A stretch of DNA of 64,000 nt from DASUPK01 sp963763955 (GCA_963763955.1 CAVXQP010000005.1:1-64000), one strand, 5' to 3'. Positions 48,728 to 63,095 are shown, numbered from the stretch's first letter. Program-made: numbers and translations. The notes: a model not told the origin generated them from the sequence alone.

Positions 48728-49711
48728 ATGGATCTCTCAGTTGTCTTCCTCGGCACGGGTGGCTCCGTGCCCTCGGCGCGGAGGGCGACCGCGTGCGTGC
48801 TGATCCGCGCTGGAGGCGCCCGCCTGCTGGTCGACTGCGGGGAGGGCGCCCAGCGCCAGATGATCAACTCGACCGGGCTCGTCCAGGTCGACGAGATCTA
48901 CGTCACCCACTTCCACGCCGACCACTACCTGGGCCTGCCCGGGCTGCTCAAGACCTATGACCTGATGGAGCGGCAGGCGCCGCTGCGGATCGTCGGGCCC
49001 GCCGGGCTGATCGGATTGTTCGAGGCGCTGAAGCGGATCTTCGGCAGGCTTCGCTACGAGGTCGAGCTGGTCGAGCTCGCGCCGGGGGAGGGGATCGGGC
49101 ACGACGGCTTCGAGATGCGCGCCTTCGAGGTCGAGCACCGGATGGCGGCGCTCGGCTACGCCTACGTGGAGCCCGAGCGGCCCGGACGCTTCGACGTCGA
49201 GGCGGCGCGCGGGCTCGGCATCGCCGACGACCGCGACTTCGGCCGTCTGCAGCGCGGAGAGACGATCGCCGTGGACGGCTCGGAGGTCCGGCCCGAGCAG
49301 GTGATGGGCGACCTGCGGCCGGGGCGCAAGGTGGTGATCACCGGAGACACCGCCCCTTGCGAAATGACCCGGATCGCCGCCCACGCCGCCCAGCTCCTCG
49401 TCCACGACGGGACGTTCGCGGTCGAGGAGTCGGCGCGCGCGGCAGACACGGGACACTCGACCGCCCGTGACGCCGCCCAGCTCGCCGCCGACGCGGAGGT
49501 CGGCATGCTGGCGATCGTCCACGTCTCCTCCCGTTACAACGTCTCGGCCGTGCTGACCGAAGCGCGCGAGGCCTTCCCGAACACCGTTGCGCCGCGCGAC
49601 TTCGACCTGGTCGAGATCCCCTTCCCCGAACGGGGCGATCCCGAGCTGATCCAGGAGGGCGCGAAACAGCGTCCCGAGCCCCTGGCCGACCCGGCGCCGG
49701 CCGGCGACTAG
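48728..49711 (+). CDS. rnz: Ribonuclease Z
   Basis: A 327-residue RNase Z that trims tRNA 3' ends. It shows DLSVVFLGTGGSVPSARR, the metal motif THFHADHYLGLPG, further His/Asp in ITGDTAPCE and LLVHDGTFAVEE, and GHSTARDAAQLA with VHVSSRYN. The start is the ATG at 48728, directly before the first beta strand. The C-terminus has a 20-residue charged extension. The neighbouring tRNA-Arg lacks an encoded CCA end, so it would need 3' processing of this kind. Confidence 0.95.
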   Translation: MDLSVVFLGTGGSVPSARRATACVLIRAGGARLLVDCGEGAQRQMINSTGLVQVDEIYVTHFHADHYLGLPGLLKTYDLMERQAPLRIVGPAGLIGLFEALKRIFGRLRYEVELVELAPGEGIGHDGFEMRAFEVEHRMAALGYAYVEPERPGRFDVEAARGLGIADDRDFGRLQRGETIAVDGSEVRPEQVMGDLRPGRKVVITGDTAPCEMTRIAAHAAQLLVHDGTFAVEESARAADTGHSTARDAAQLAADAEVGMLAIVHVSSRYNVSAVLTEAREAFPNTVAPRDFDLVEIPFPERGDPELIQEGAKQRPEPLADPAPAGD

Positions 49712-50604
49712 GAGGCGACGCTGGCGATGGCGTCGGCAACCGCTGGCGCCTGGTCCTCTTGCAGGAAGTGCTTGGCCGAGATGACCTTCGCCTCGGTGGC
49801 GAGCACCTCTTCGAAGACACGTCGACGGTCCTCGCCCAGCGCCGGATCCCGATCGGCCCAGAGGATCGTCGCCGGCCAGCCCACATCGCTCAGTCCCTCG
49901 GTGTAGAACCGCTCCTTCTCCTCGGTCAGCTCGAAGCCGCGAACGATCTTCCGGAACGATCTCCCACCGCCGTCGCGATGGAGCAGGGCGAAGTGGGCAT
50001 CGACCTCGTGCGCCGGTGTCGCCGAGCGATCGCCGATTCCTTGCATGTAGAACAGCCACCGGGCGACCGGCGGGCGCACGCTCGCGACCCAGAGCGGACC
50101 GAGCACCGGCGGTGCGGCCAGATCCATGGTCCAGACCCGGCGGAAGTGCCCGACGTCGAGCAGAGTGTCGAGCACCGTCAGGGAGGCGATCCGCTCCTGG
50201 TTGCTGAGGGCCCACTCGAGCCCGATCGGACCGCCGATGTCGTGCAGGACCAGATGGCAGACGTCGATTCCCAGCGCGTCGATCGCCTCGCCCGTCCAGC
50301 GTCCGAGCCCTGACCAGGTGTAGTCGAAGGCGTCGGGCTTCTCCGCGAGGCCCAGGCCAGGCAGGTCGAAGGCCACACCGCGCAGCCCGCGCTCGGCGAG
50401 CAGCGGCAGCACCTTGCGGTAGAGGAACGAGCTGACCGGGATGCCGTGCATCAGTACCACGGGATCGCCCTCGCCCTGCTCACGTACGAAGCTGCGTACC
50501 CCGCCGGCCTCGAAATCCCGGCCGGCTCTCCGGTGTTGCTCGATCGCCTCCGCGACGGCCTCTCGCACGAATGGATCATCGCGCTTTGCGTGTTCGCCGT
50601 TCAT
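49708..50604 (-). CDS. Alpha/beta hydrolase, haloalkane-dehalogenase-like
   Basis: A 298-residue alpha/beta hydrolase. The oxyanion block is MHGIPVSSFLYRKVLP. The nucleophile elbow is HDIGGPIG with Asp122 rather than Ser, as in haloalkane dehalogenases and fluoroacetate dehalogenases. The catalytic His is in AKHFLQEDQ near the end, and WADRDPAL holds a further acid. A cap domain separates the halves. An Asp nucleophile indicates an ester-forming displacement mechanism; the substrate is unknown. It converges on rnz (4-base overlap) and diverges from pyrR. Confidence 0.85.
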   Translation of the reverse strand: MNGEHAKRDDPFVREAVAEAIEQHRRAGRDFEAGGVRSFVREQGEGDPVVLMHGIPVSSFLYRKVLPLLAERGLRGVAFDLPGLGLAEKPDAFDYTWSGLGRWTGEAIDALGIDVCHLVLHDIGGPIGLEWALSNQERIASLTVLDTLLDVGHFRRVWTMDLAAPPVLGPLWVASVRPPVARWLFYMQGIGDRSATPAHEVDAHFALLHRDGGGRSFRKIVRGFELTEEKERFYTEGLSDVGWPATILWADRDPALGEDRRRVFEEVLATEAKVISAKHFLQEDQAPAVADAIASVAS

Positions 50605-50641
50605 CGCGGTCTGGGCTCGCTGCTACGCTGGCCGCGCAAGC

Positions 50642-50675
50642 CCCTTTAACCCGGTCCCGCGAGGCCAGGAAGGAG
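50642..50675 (+). promoter_or_regulatory. PyrR-binding loop in the pyr mRNA leader
   Basis: The leader contains GTCCCGCGAGGC, matching the PyrR-binding consensus RUCCNGNGAGGY. It sits at the top of a stem whose base is CCTT (50643-50646) paired with AAGG (50670-50673). The right strand overlaps the AAGGAG ribosome binding site of pyrR. PyrR with uridine nucleotides would therefore block ribosome access, as reported for mycobacterial pyr leaders. No terminator follows. Confidence 0.8.
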
Positions 50676-50680
50676 CAGCA

Positions 50681-51252
50681 GTGAGCGACGAGAAGGTCGT
50701 GCTCGATCACGACGATCTACGCCGGACGCTTGTCCGTATCGCGCACGAGATCGTCGAGAAGAATGAGGACTCGGACCGGCTGGCGCTGGTCGGCATCCAC
50801 ACCCGCGGGGCCGTCATCTGCCGCCGTCTGCACGCGCTGGTCGGCGAGCTTTCCGGCGCCGACGTCCCACTCGGCGACCTCGATATCTCCTTCTACCGCG
50901 ACGACATCGAGCGGCGGGAGCCCCGCGACGCGCCCGTCGTCCACGACTCTCACCTCGATTTCGACCTGGCCGGGCGCACGATCGTCCTGGTCGACGACGT
51001 GCTCTACACCGGGCGCACGGTGCGCGCGGCGATCGACGCCCTCTTCGACTACGGCCGTCCCGCTCGGGTGCAGCTGGCGGTGCTGGCCGACCGCGGCCAC
51101 CGCGAGCTCCCGATCCGCCCCGACTACGTCGGCAAGAACCTGCCGACCGCGCCCGGGGAGAGGGTGAACGTGCGGCTGGAGGAGACGGATGGAATCGACG
51201 AGGTCGCGATCACTCCCGCGGATACCGCCGCCGCGACAACGAGGGAGGACTC

Positions 51253-51256
<4 letters not shown>
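50681..51256 (+). CDS. pyrR: Bifunctional pyr operon regulator / uracil phosphoribosyltransferase
   Basis: A 191-residue PyrR. It shows LVRIAHEIVEKN, LVGIHTRGAVICRRL, LDISFYRDDIERREP and the PRPP loop TIVLVDDVLYTGRTVRAAIDAL, ending LPIRPDYVGKNLPT. It binds the leader RNA when UMP is high and also makes UMP from uracil. The GTG start follows AAGGAGCAGCA inside the predicted binding loop. The stop overlaps the pyrB start (ATGA). It is the first gene of a ten-kilobase pyrimidine operon. Confidence 0.95.
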
Positions 51257-53584
<2,328 letters not shown>

Positions 53585-53588
<4 letters not shown>

Positions 53589-54169
53589 GCGGCAAGCTCC
53601 GGCGGGACCAGACGACGCTGGTCGTGGTCGACGTCCAGGAAGGCTTCCGCAAGGCGATCCCGGACTTCGAGCGGGTGGCGAAGGCGATCGCGACCTTGAT
53701 CGAGGGCGCCGAGGCGCTCGACGTCCCGATCGTGATCACCGAGCAGTACCCGAAGGGACTCGGGAACACCGCGCCGGAGGTCGCCGACCATCTGCCCAAG
53801 GGGACCGAACCGCTCGAGAAGGTCGTCTTCTCCGCCGCCGACGCCGAGGGGTTCGACCTCGGCGGCCGCGAGCAGGCTCTCGTCTGCGGGATCGAGAGCC
53901 ACGTCTGTGTCAGCCAGACCGTTCTCGACCTGCTCGAAGCGGGTGTTGACGTCCAGGTCCCGCTGGATGCGGTGAGCTCGCGGACCGATGAGAACAAGCG
54001 CGTCGGCCTGCACAGGATGGAGCGGGCGGGCGCGATGCTCACCAGCGTCGAGGGTGCGCTCTTCGAGCTGCTCGGCCGCGCCGGCACCGACGAGTTCAAA
54101 ACCGTGCAGAAGCTCATCCTCGATTATGCCCCGAACCCGGGGATCGAGCGGAAGGCGAAGGTCGCGTGA
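53585..54169 (+). CDS. Isochorismatase-like cysteine hydrolase inside the pyr operon
   Basis: A 194-residue cysteine hydrolase of the isochorismatase/nicotinamidase fold. The triad is visible as Asp16 in VVVDVQEGF, Lys79 in LEKVVFS and Cys108 in CGIESHVCVSQT. The VITEQYPKGLG and LDAVSSRTDENKRVGL blocks fit the YcaC/MAR1-like group. It overlaps pyrC and carA by 4 bases each, so it is made together with the pathway. Fold relatives cleave amides such as N-carbamoylsarcosine and ureidoacrylate. A role in removing a damaged or over-accumulated carbamoyl compound is possible but only inferred. Confidence 0.85.
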
Positions 54170-55275
54170 GCGGCTACGTCCTGCTCGAGGACGGCACCCG
54201 ACTCGACGGCGAACTGCTCGGGTCCGGCGGCGAGGTGACCGGGGAGGTCGTCTTCAACACCTCGATGACCGGCTACCAGGAGGCGGTCACCGACCCCTCT
54301 TACGCCGGCCAGATCATCACCTTCACGTATCCGCTGATCGGCAACTACGGTGTCTCACAGGAGGCGATGGAGTCCGAGTGCGTCCAGGCCCGTGGCGTGA
54401 TCATGCGGGAGGGAAAGAACGGGGAGGACGCCGCGACGGCCGAGGGCGGCTGGCTCGACTGGCTGCGCGACTGCGGAGTGGCCGGGATCGGCGGGATCGA
54501 TACCCGCGCCCTCGTCCGCCACATCCGCGACCGCGGCGCGATGCGTGGCGGCATCTTCCCAGCGGAGTTGGCCGAGTCCGAGGCGCGGGACCGGGTCGCC
54601 GCCGAGCCTTCGATGGACGGCGCGGACTTCGCCCAGAGGGTCACCCCAGATCAACCGGTCGAGATCGCCGGCGGTGGTCCCCACGTGGTCGGGATCGACA
54701 CCGGCATCAAGCACAGCATCCTGCGGCAACTCCGCGAGCGGAATTGCCGGTTGACTTTGCTTCCGTGCTCCGCCTCCGCCGACGAGGTCCTGGAAAGGGA
54801 CCCCGACCTGGTCTTCCTCGCCAACGGCCCGGGCGATCCCGGCGCTCTCGACTACGTGGTCGAGAACGTGCGTGGGATCGTGGGCAAGAAGCCGGTGGTG
54901 GGCATCTGCCTCGGCCACCAGCTGCTCTGCCGGGCGGTGGGCCTCGAGACCTTCAAGCTCCGCTTCGGCCACCGCGGCGCCAACCACCCGGTCAAGGATC
55001 TCGAGACCGGCCGGATCGACATCACCTCGCAGAACCACGGCTTCGCGGTCCTCGGCCCGGGCGCCGACCGGACGATCGACGGCGACGAGCCCGTCCGCTG
55101 GCAGACCGACTTCGGTGAGGCCGAGCTCTCACACCTCAACCTCTACGACCGCACCGTCGAGGGCCTCGTCCTCAAGGACGTCCCCGGGTGCACCGTTCAG
55201 TACCACCCCGAGGCCGGCCCCGGCCCGCACGACGCCCGCTACCTCTTTGACCGTTTCCTGGAGCTGGCCCAGTGA
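54166..55275 (+). CDS. carA: Carbamoyl phosphate synthetase, small (glutaminase) subunit
   Basis: A 369-residue CarA. The N-terminal domain has VVFNTSMTGYQEAVTDPSYAGQII and FTYPLIGNYGV, then GIDTRALVRHIRDRGAMRGGI. The C-terminal glutamine amidotransferase has FLANGPGDP, the nucleophile GICLGHQLL and the closing QYHPEAGPGPHDA with catalytic His and Glu. It delivers ammonia to CarB. The GTG start overlaps the cysteine hydrolase stop. Its own stop overlaps the inserted NTF2-like gene. Confidence 0.97.
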   Translation: MSGYVLLEDGTRLDGELLGSGGEVTGEVVFNTSMTGYQEAVTDPSYAGQIITFTYPLIGNYGVSQEAMESECVQARGVIMREGKNGEDAATAEGGWLDWLRDCGVAGIGGIDTRALVRHIRDRGAMRGGIFPAELAESEARDRVAAEPSMDGADFAQRVTPDQPVEIAGGGPHVVGIDTGIKHSILRQLRERNCRLTLLPCSASADEVLERDPDLVFLANGPGDPGALDYVVENVRGIVGKKPVVGICLGHQLLCRAVGLETFKLRFGHRGANHPVKDLETGRIDITSQNHGFAVLGPGADRTIDGDEPVRWQTDFGEAELSHLNLYDRTVEGLVLKDVPGCTVQYHPEAGPGPHDARYLFDRFLELAQ

Positions 55276-55707
55276 CTGCCGCCGAGGGCAATCTCGAGAC
55301 CCTCCGGCGTTGGTATGCGCACACGCGTGACGCCTACAAGACGGGGACCGACCTCGAGGGGGCTCTCACGCTCATTCCAGAGATCTTCGACCCACAGGTC
55401 GAGTTTTCGCCGTGGCTTGCTCGGGAGGTAGAGCACCGCACCTATCACGGCCATGAAGGGCTCCGGCGCTTCTTCGAAGAGCTCCGCGACATGCTGGGCG
55501 CGGTTCGCTACGCACCGGAGGAATATGAACCCCTGAGTGACGATTTGATCGTCGTCTTCACCCGGCTCGAGGGTGTCGGGCGAGGGAGTGCCGTGCCGGT
55601 CGGCCAAGACCTGGGGCTTGTCTACGAGTTCCAAGACGGGTTGGCCATCCGGCTCACCGCCTTCGGATCGCATGAGGAGGCACTCAACGCGGCTAAGGAG
55701 ATGCAGG

Positions 55708-55724
<17 letters not shown>
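55272..55724 (+). CDS. NTF2/SnoaL-like protein between carA and carB
   Basis: A 150-residue NTF2-fold protein: NLETLRRWYAHTRDAY, PEIFDPQVEFSPWL, TYHGHEGLRRFFEELRDML, then strands to LVYEFQDGLAIRLTAFGSHEEAL. Its GTG overlaps the carA stop by 4 bases and its end overlaps the carB start by 17 bases, so it is fully embedded in the operon. The carB ribosome binding site (AAGGAG) lies within it. It is not a paralogue of high similarity to the one at 998. Function is unknown. A role in carbamoyl-phosphate synthetase assembly or in a side reaction is possible from context only. Confidence 0.75.
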
Positions 55725-58808
<3,084 letters not shown>

Positions 58809-58812
<4 letters not shown>

Positions 58813-59681
58813 CCACAGGCGAGGCCCGCGGGATGGGTGAGCGAGTGGTCGCCCCCTTCGGCCGGCGGCTCTGCGAGGTGACGCGCAATCTCTCCTCGGG
58901 CGGATACCGGATCTTCTCCGCGCTCGATCCGGCGGGCCCGGCACCCGCCGCGGGCCAGTTCTACATGCTCGCCGCGGACGCGGGCTGGGGCGGGGAGAAG
59001 GGTCGCCCATACCTGGCCCGCGCCTTCTCGGTCGCCGACGCCGAGCGTGAGAGCGGCGGCGTCCGACTCGACTTCCTGGTGCAGGCCGTCGGCCCCGGCA
59101 CCGCCCGACTCGCGCAGCTCGAGCCGGGCGAGGGGCTGTGGATCCACGGACCTCTGGGACGACCGTTCTCCGCACCATCCGCCTTGGCGGAGGGCGCTCC
59201 GGGCGCGATCCTCGTCGGGGGCGGGATCGGGGTCGCTCCGCTGGCGATCTGGCGCAGGCAGCTGCTGGCCACCGGGGTCCCCGCGCGGATCCTGCTGGGC
59301 TTCCGCGATCGGCCAAATTCCGGCGGCCTCGAGCTTTTTGATTGCAGCGAGATCCGGCTGGCCAGTGAGGACGGGCACAGCGGGCACCACGGCTACGTCA
59401 CCGACCTGCTCGCCGTGCTGCTCGAGGGGGACGACGCGGGCAGCGCTGCGGTCTATGCCTGCGGGCCGCCCGCAATGCTCGAGGCGGTCCGGACGCTCTG
59501 CGCGGATCGAGACGTCGCCTGCGAGCTGGCCATGGAGGCCCCGATGGCCTGTGGGTTCGGTGCCTGCTTCGGCTGCGCCATCCCGCTCAGCTCCGGGGGG
59601 TACATGCGCCTCTGCGTGGATGGGCCCGTGGTGCGCGGCGACGAGATCGCGACCGCTCTGGTGCCAGGGTCGGGCCATTGA
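58809..59681 (+). CDS. pyrK: Dihydroorotate dehydrogenase electron transfer subunit
   Basis: A 290-residue PyrK. The FAD domain has ARAFSVADAE. The NAD domain has ILVGGGIGVAPLAIWRRQL and VYACGPPAMLEAV. The C-terminal [2Fe-2S] cluster motif is CGFGACFGCAIP ... LCVDGP, with four cysteines. It passes electrons from PyrD to NAD+, making this a class 1B enzyme. The GTG overlaps the carB stop, and the stop overlaps the pyrD start. Confidence 0.95.
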
Positions 59682-60553
59682 TGGTCGAGTTCTGCGGCCT
59701 CGAGCTCCGCCACCCGGTCATCAACGGCTCGGGCACCTTCGACGCGCTCGCGGCGCGCCGAGCCTTCGGCGATCGGCTGCTTGACGAGTTCCCCTTCTCG
59801 GCCTTCGTCTCCAAGACGATCACCCCGGAGCCGCGCGTGGGCAACCCACCACCTCGCCTCTGGGAGACCTCCTCGGGACTGATCAACTCGATCGGGCTGC
59901 CGAACAAGGGCCTCGACGGCTTCCTGGCGCACGATCTGCCGCAGCTCGCCGAGCTGCCGGTCCCCCTGATCGTCTCGGTGATGGGGACCAGCCACGACGA
60001 GTTCGCCGGGCTGGTCGAGGGGGTGGGTGGCCGAGCGGAGGTCGCGGCCCTCGAGCTCAACGTCTCTTGCCCGAACGTGAAGTCGGGGCTGATCGTCGGC
60101 GAATCGCCCGAGGAGGCGCTCTCCCTGCTCCAGCGGCTGCGGCCGCTGACGGAAAAACCCCTGCTCGTGAAGCTCACCCCGAACATCGCGGACCCGGTCC
60201 CCGTCGCGCTGGCGTCCGAGGTGGGCGGTGCGGACGCCGTCTCGCTGATCAACACGCTGCGGGCGGTCGCCTTCGACCCCAATTCGGGCGATCGATGGCT
60301 GGGCGGCGGTACCGGTGGCCTCTCGGGGGCGGCGGTCCGGGCGGTCGCGCTCTCCCAGATCCACGCCGTGGCGGCGGCCCTCACGATCCCGGTGGTGGCG
60401 ATGGGAGGCGTCTCGACGGGAAGGGACGCCGCCGAGATGCTGCGCGCGGGCGCAAGGATCGTCGCCGTCGGCACAGAGAGCTTCCGGGATCCGGCCGCCG
60501 GGTCCAGGATCGCCGCCGAGCTGGGTGGCGAGCTCGAACGGATATCCGGTTAG
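59681..60553 (+). CDS. pyrD: Dihydroorotate dehydrogenase, catalytic subunit (class 1B)
   Basis: A 290-residue FMN enzyme. It shows NGSGTFDALAARR, FVSKTITPEPRVGNPPPRLWE, GLINSIGLPNKGLDGF, and the catalytic Cys in ALELNVSCPNVKSGL. VKLTPNIADP and VAMGGVSTGRDAAEMLRAGA bind the flavin. A Cys base and the adjacent pyrK define class 1B (NAD-linked). The ATG at 59681 shares a base with the pyrK stop; a TTG one codon earlier is possible. It is the last pyrimidine gene here: pyrF does not follow. Confidence 0.96.
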   Translation: MVEFCGLELRHPVINGSGTFDALAARRAFGDRLLDEFPFSAFVSKTITPEPRVGNPPPRLWETSSGLINSIGLPNKGLDGFLAHDLPQLAELPVPLIVSVMGTSHDEFAGLVEGVGGRAEVAALELNVSCPNVKSGLIVGESPEEALSLLQRLRPLTEKPLLVKLTPNIADPVPVALASEVGGADAVSLINTLRAVAFDPNSGDRWLGGGTGGLSGAAVRAVALSQIHAVAAALTIPVVAMGGVSTGRDAAEMLRAGARIVAVGTESFRDPAAGSRIAAELGGELERISG

Positions 60554-60567
60554 ACGGGATTTTTTTT
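60540..60567 (+). terminator. Possible terminator at the end of the pyr operon
   Basis: A short imperfect stem (TCCG/CGGGA) overlapping the pyrD end is followed directly by eight T residues, the longest T-run I noticed in the window. The stem is weak, so termination efficiency is uncertain. Confidence 0.4.
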
Positions 60568-60609
60568 CACAAACCCCAGATACCCCTTTCCGCTCCTCGC
60601 GGCCGCGGA

Positions 60610-60615
60610 TATACT
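60610..60615 (+). promoter_or_regulatory. -10 element of the mihF promoter
   Basis: TATACT is a near-consensus -10 box ten bases before the mihF ATG, so the transcript would be almost leaderless. The -35 region (TTTCCG, 17 bases upstream) is weak. Confidence 0.55.
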
Positions 60616-60624
60616 GCCGCCCCG

Positions 60625-60957
60625 ATGCAGGCCCCGGTCCAGTCCTCCAACGCCGCCCCTGAGAGATCACTGGACCAGCGGATGGAGGCTCTTCGGAGGG
60701 CCAACGACATCCGGTCGAAGCGGGCCCAGCTGAAGCGCGACCTGAAAGGCAACAAGGTCAAGATCCAGACGCTCCTCATGGATCCGCCCGAGTACGTCCA
60801 GACCGCCAAGGTCATCGACATGCTCATGGCGGTGCCGAAGTACGGTCGGGTCAAGACAAATCGGATCCTCAATCAGTGCCGGATCTCGCCGTCGAAGACC
60901 ATCGGCGGCCTCTCCGAGCGCCAGCGCGCCGAACTCGTCGCACAGTTGCGCAAGTAG
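60625..60957 (+). CDS. mihF: Integration host factor, actinobacterial type
   Basis: A 110-residue mIHF. The start is followed by a short variable N-terminus and then the conserved helical core, LDQRMEALRRANDIRSKRAQLKRDLK, LLMDPPEYVQTAKVIDMLMAVPKYGRVKTNRIL and CRISPSKTIGGLSERQRAEL (given in pieces). It is a nucleoid-associated DNA-bending protein, needed for phage L5 integration in mycobacteria and restricted to actinobacteria. It lies 54 bases before gmk, the mihF-gmk-rpoZ-coaBC order known from actinobacteria. It has its own promoter and is separate from the pyr operon. Confidence 0.95.
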   Translation: MQAPVQSSNAAPERSLDQRMEALRRANDIRSKRAQLKRDLKGNKVKIQTLLMDPPEYVQTAKVIDMLMAVPKYGRVKTNRILNQCRISPSKTIGGLSERQRAELVAQLRK

Positions 60958-61011
60958 AGGGGCATTTCCGGACCTTTTCGCGGCCGTCCCGGCGGTCATG
61001 ATCTCCTCGAC

Positions 61012-61575
61012 GTGGGCAAGGTCTTCGTCATCACCGGCCCGTCCGGCGTCGGGAAGGGAACGCTGATCGAGCGGTTGCTCGAGCGCGTCCCCGAACTCGA
61101 GCTATCCGTCTCTGCGACCACCCGCGAGCCACGGACCGGGGAGGAGGACGGCCGCGACTACCACTTCTTGAACGGGGCGGAGTTCGAACATCGGATCAAG
61201 GAAGGTGACTTCGTCGAGAGCGCGACCTACAGCGGGAACCGTTACGGAACGCTCCGTCAGGAGGTGGAGCGCAGGCTTGCGGAGGGCCAGTCGGTCGTCC
61301 TCGAGATCGAGTTGCAGGGCGCACGCCAGGTGAGAGAGGCGATGCCCGAGGCGGTCCAGATCTTCATCGCGCCCCCCGATCCGACCGTTTTGAGGGAGCG
61401 CCTCGAGAGCAGAGGCACGGACTCGGGCGAGGCGATCGAAGAGCGCCTGAGGACCGCCGACACCGAGTTGGCGGCGAGGGACGAGTTCCCGCACGTGGTC
61501 GTGAACGACGAGGTGCAGAAAGCGGCCGACGAGCTGGAGAAGCTCGTCCGTGACGAGCTATCCCTACACTGCTGA
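61012..61575 (+). CDS. gmk: Guanylate kinase
   Basis: A 187-residue guanylate kinase that phosphorylates GMP to GDP. It has Walker A GPSGVGKGT, the GMP-binding SVSATTREPRTGEEDGRDYHF, FVESATYSGNRYGT, and LEIELQGARQVREA. The GTG start at 61012 leads straight into VFVITGPSG. Length is normal. rpoZ begins five bases after the stop. Confidence 0.97.
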   Translation: MGKVFVITGPSGVGKGTLIERLLERVPELELSVSATTREPRTGEEDGRDYHFLNGAEFEHRIKEGDFVESATYSGNRYGTLRQEVERRLAEGQSVVLEIELQGARQVREAMPEAVQIFIAPPDPTVLRERLESRGTDSGEAIEERLRTADTELAARDEFPHVVVNDEVQKAADELEKLVRDELSLHC

Positions 61576-61579
61576 GCCC

Positions 61580-61816
61580 ATGTCAATGATCCGACCAAGA
61601 GTCGACAAGCTTCTCGAGCACACGGACACCCACTACGCCGCCGTCCTGGTCGCGGCGAAGCGGGCGCGCCAGATCAACGCGTACTACCACTCGCTCTCCG
61701 AGGGCGCTTACGGTGAGTACACGCCGCCGATGGTCGAGGTTCCCAGCGGGAACTACCTGACCATTGCCCTGGAGGAGACGGCGCAGGGCAAGCTCAAGTA
61801 CGAGTACAAGGCCTAG
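61580..61816 (+). CDS. rpoZ: DNA-directed RNA polymerase subunit omega
   Basis: A 78-residue omega subunit that stabilises RNA polymerase. It shows MIRPRVDKLLEHTDTHYAAVLVAAKRARQIN and NYLTIALEETAQGKLKYEY. The ATG at 61580 is used; an in-frame ATG two codons later is equally plausible. It sits between gmk and coaBC, its usual place in actinobacteria. Confidence 0.95.
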   Translation: MSMIRPRVDKLLEHTDTHYAAVLVAAKRARQINAYYHSLSEGAYGEYTPPMVEVPSGNYLTIALEETAQGKLKYEYKA

Positions 61817-61832
61817 CGTCCAAGGAGGGCTG

Positions 61833-63095
61833 ATGGCCCGCATCCTGCTCGGGGTGAGCGGCGGAATCTCCGCCTACAAGTCGCTGGAGCTGGCTCGCCT
61901 CGCCACCAAGGAGGGGCACGCGGTCCGCGTCGTGATGACGCCGAAGGCGGAGAAGTTCATCGGCAGGGCCTCGTTCGAGGGGATCGTCGGAGCACCTGTC
62001 CTCATCGACGAGTTCGAGCGCGATCCGGCGCGCGGCGCCTTCCCGGGGGATCCCGTGCCGGAGCACGACCCGATCGGCCATCTCGAGGTGGTCGCCAACG
62101 CGGACGCCTACCTGGTCGCACCGGCGTCGGCGAACACCATCGCCAAGCTCGCAGCCGGGATCGCCGACTCGATGCTGACCACGTCGTTCCTCGCCTGCGA
62201 GGCGCCCCGGCTGGTCGCGCCGGCGATGAACGACCGGATGTTCCGCGACGCGGCAACGCAGGCCAACCTGGCGGCGCTTCGGCAGCGCGGCATCACGGTG
62301 ATCGAGCCGGACGAGGGCGCACTCGCCTCGCGGGGGGAGCACGGGGTGGGGAGGTTGCCCGAACCGCGACCGCTGCTCGACGCGATCGAGCAGGCCGCGC
62401 CCGGCCCGATCGGCCCCTGGGACGGCCTGCGCGTGCTGGTCTCCGCCGGCGGCACCCGCGAGCCGATCGACCCGGTCCGCTTCATCGGCAATCGTTCCTC
62501 TGGACGGATGGGGCTCGCCCTCGCGGAGCGCGCCGCCCGCCGTGGCGCCGAGGTCACCCTGGTCGCGGCCAACGTCTCGATGCAGGCGCTGCCCGGCATA
62601 CGACGGGTCGATGTCGAGACTGCGGCCGAGCTGGCCGGCGCCCTCGAGCGGGAGTTCGACTCCACCGACGTCCTCGTCATGGCTGCCGCCCCCGCCGACT
62701 TCAGGCCGAGACGGGCCGCCGGCGAGAAGATCCACCGCGAGGGCAGCGGCGGGTTCGAGCTCGACCTCGAGGCGACCGAGGACATCCTCGCCTCGCTCAG
62801 CGCCAGGCGCCGCGAGGGACAGACGATCATCGGGTTCGCCGCCGAGACCGCTGCGGACCTGTCGCGCGCCCACGAGAAGCTCGAGCGAAAGGGCGCCGAC
62901 GCGATCGTCCTCAACGACGTCTCGCGCTCCGAAATCGGCTTCGAGAGCACCGATAACGAGGTTGTGATCGTCGAGCGCTCCGGGGAGCGTCAGGTGCCGC
63001 TCGCCTCGAAGGAGGCGGTGGCCGACGCGATCCTCGACCGGGTCGACGCGCTGCGGTCCGAGTCTCCGGCGGGTAGGGCCAAGCCGCAGAACTAG
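61833..63095 (+). CDS. coaBC: Phosphopantothenoylcysteine decarboxylase / phosphopantothenate-cysteine ligase
   Basis: A 420-residue bifunctional coenzyme A enzyme. The CoaC part has ILLGVSGGISAYKSLEL, the catalytic His region HDPIGHLEV, ADAYLVAPASANTIAKLAAGIAD and VAPAMNDRMF. The CoaB part has VLVSAGGTREPIDPVRFIGNRSSGRMG and MAAAPADFRP with IVLNDVS. It makes 4'-phosphopantetheine in two steps. AAGGAGGG precedes the ATG. CoaBC here carries an insertion (FERDPARGAFPGDPVPE) in the decarboxylase domain. Confidence 0.96.
   Translation: MARILLGVSGGISAYKSLELARLATKEGHAVRVVMTPKAEKFIGRASFEGIVGAPVLIDEFERDPARGAFPGDPVPEHDPIGHLEVVANADAYLVAPASANTIAKLAAGIADSMLTTSFLACEAPRLVAPAMNDRMFRDAATQANLAALRQRGITVIEPDEGALASRGEHGVGRLPEPRPLLDAIEQAAPGPIGPWDGLRVLVSAGGTREPIDPVRFIGNRSSGRMGLALAERAARRGAEVTLVAANVSMQALPGIRRVDVETAAELAGALEREFDSTDVLVMAAAPADFRPRRAAGEKIHREGSGGFELDLEATEDILASLSARRREGQTIIGFAAETAADLSRAHEKLERKGADAIVLNDVSRSEIGFESTDNEVVIVERSGERQVPLASKEAVADAILDRVDALRSESPAGRAKPQN

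Noticed and set aside
50441..50680. N-terminal extension of pyrR in an open frame from 50441
   Set aside because: The extension overlaps the divergent hydrolase gene, lacks PyrR similarity, and would bury the PyrR-binding loop and ribosome binding site.
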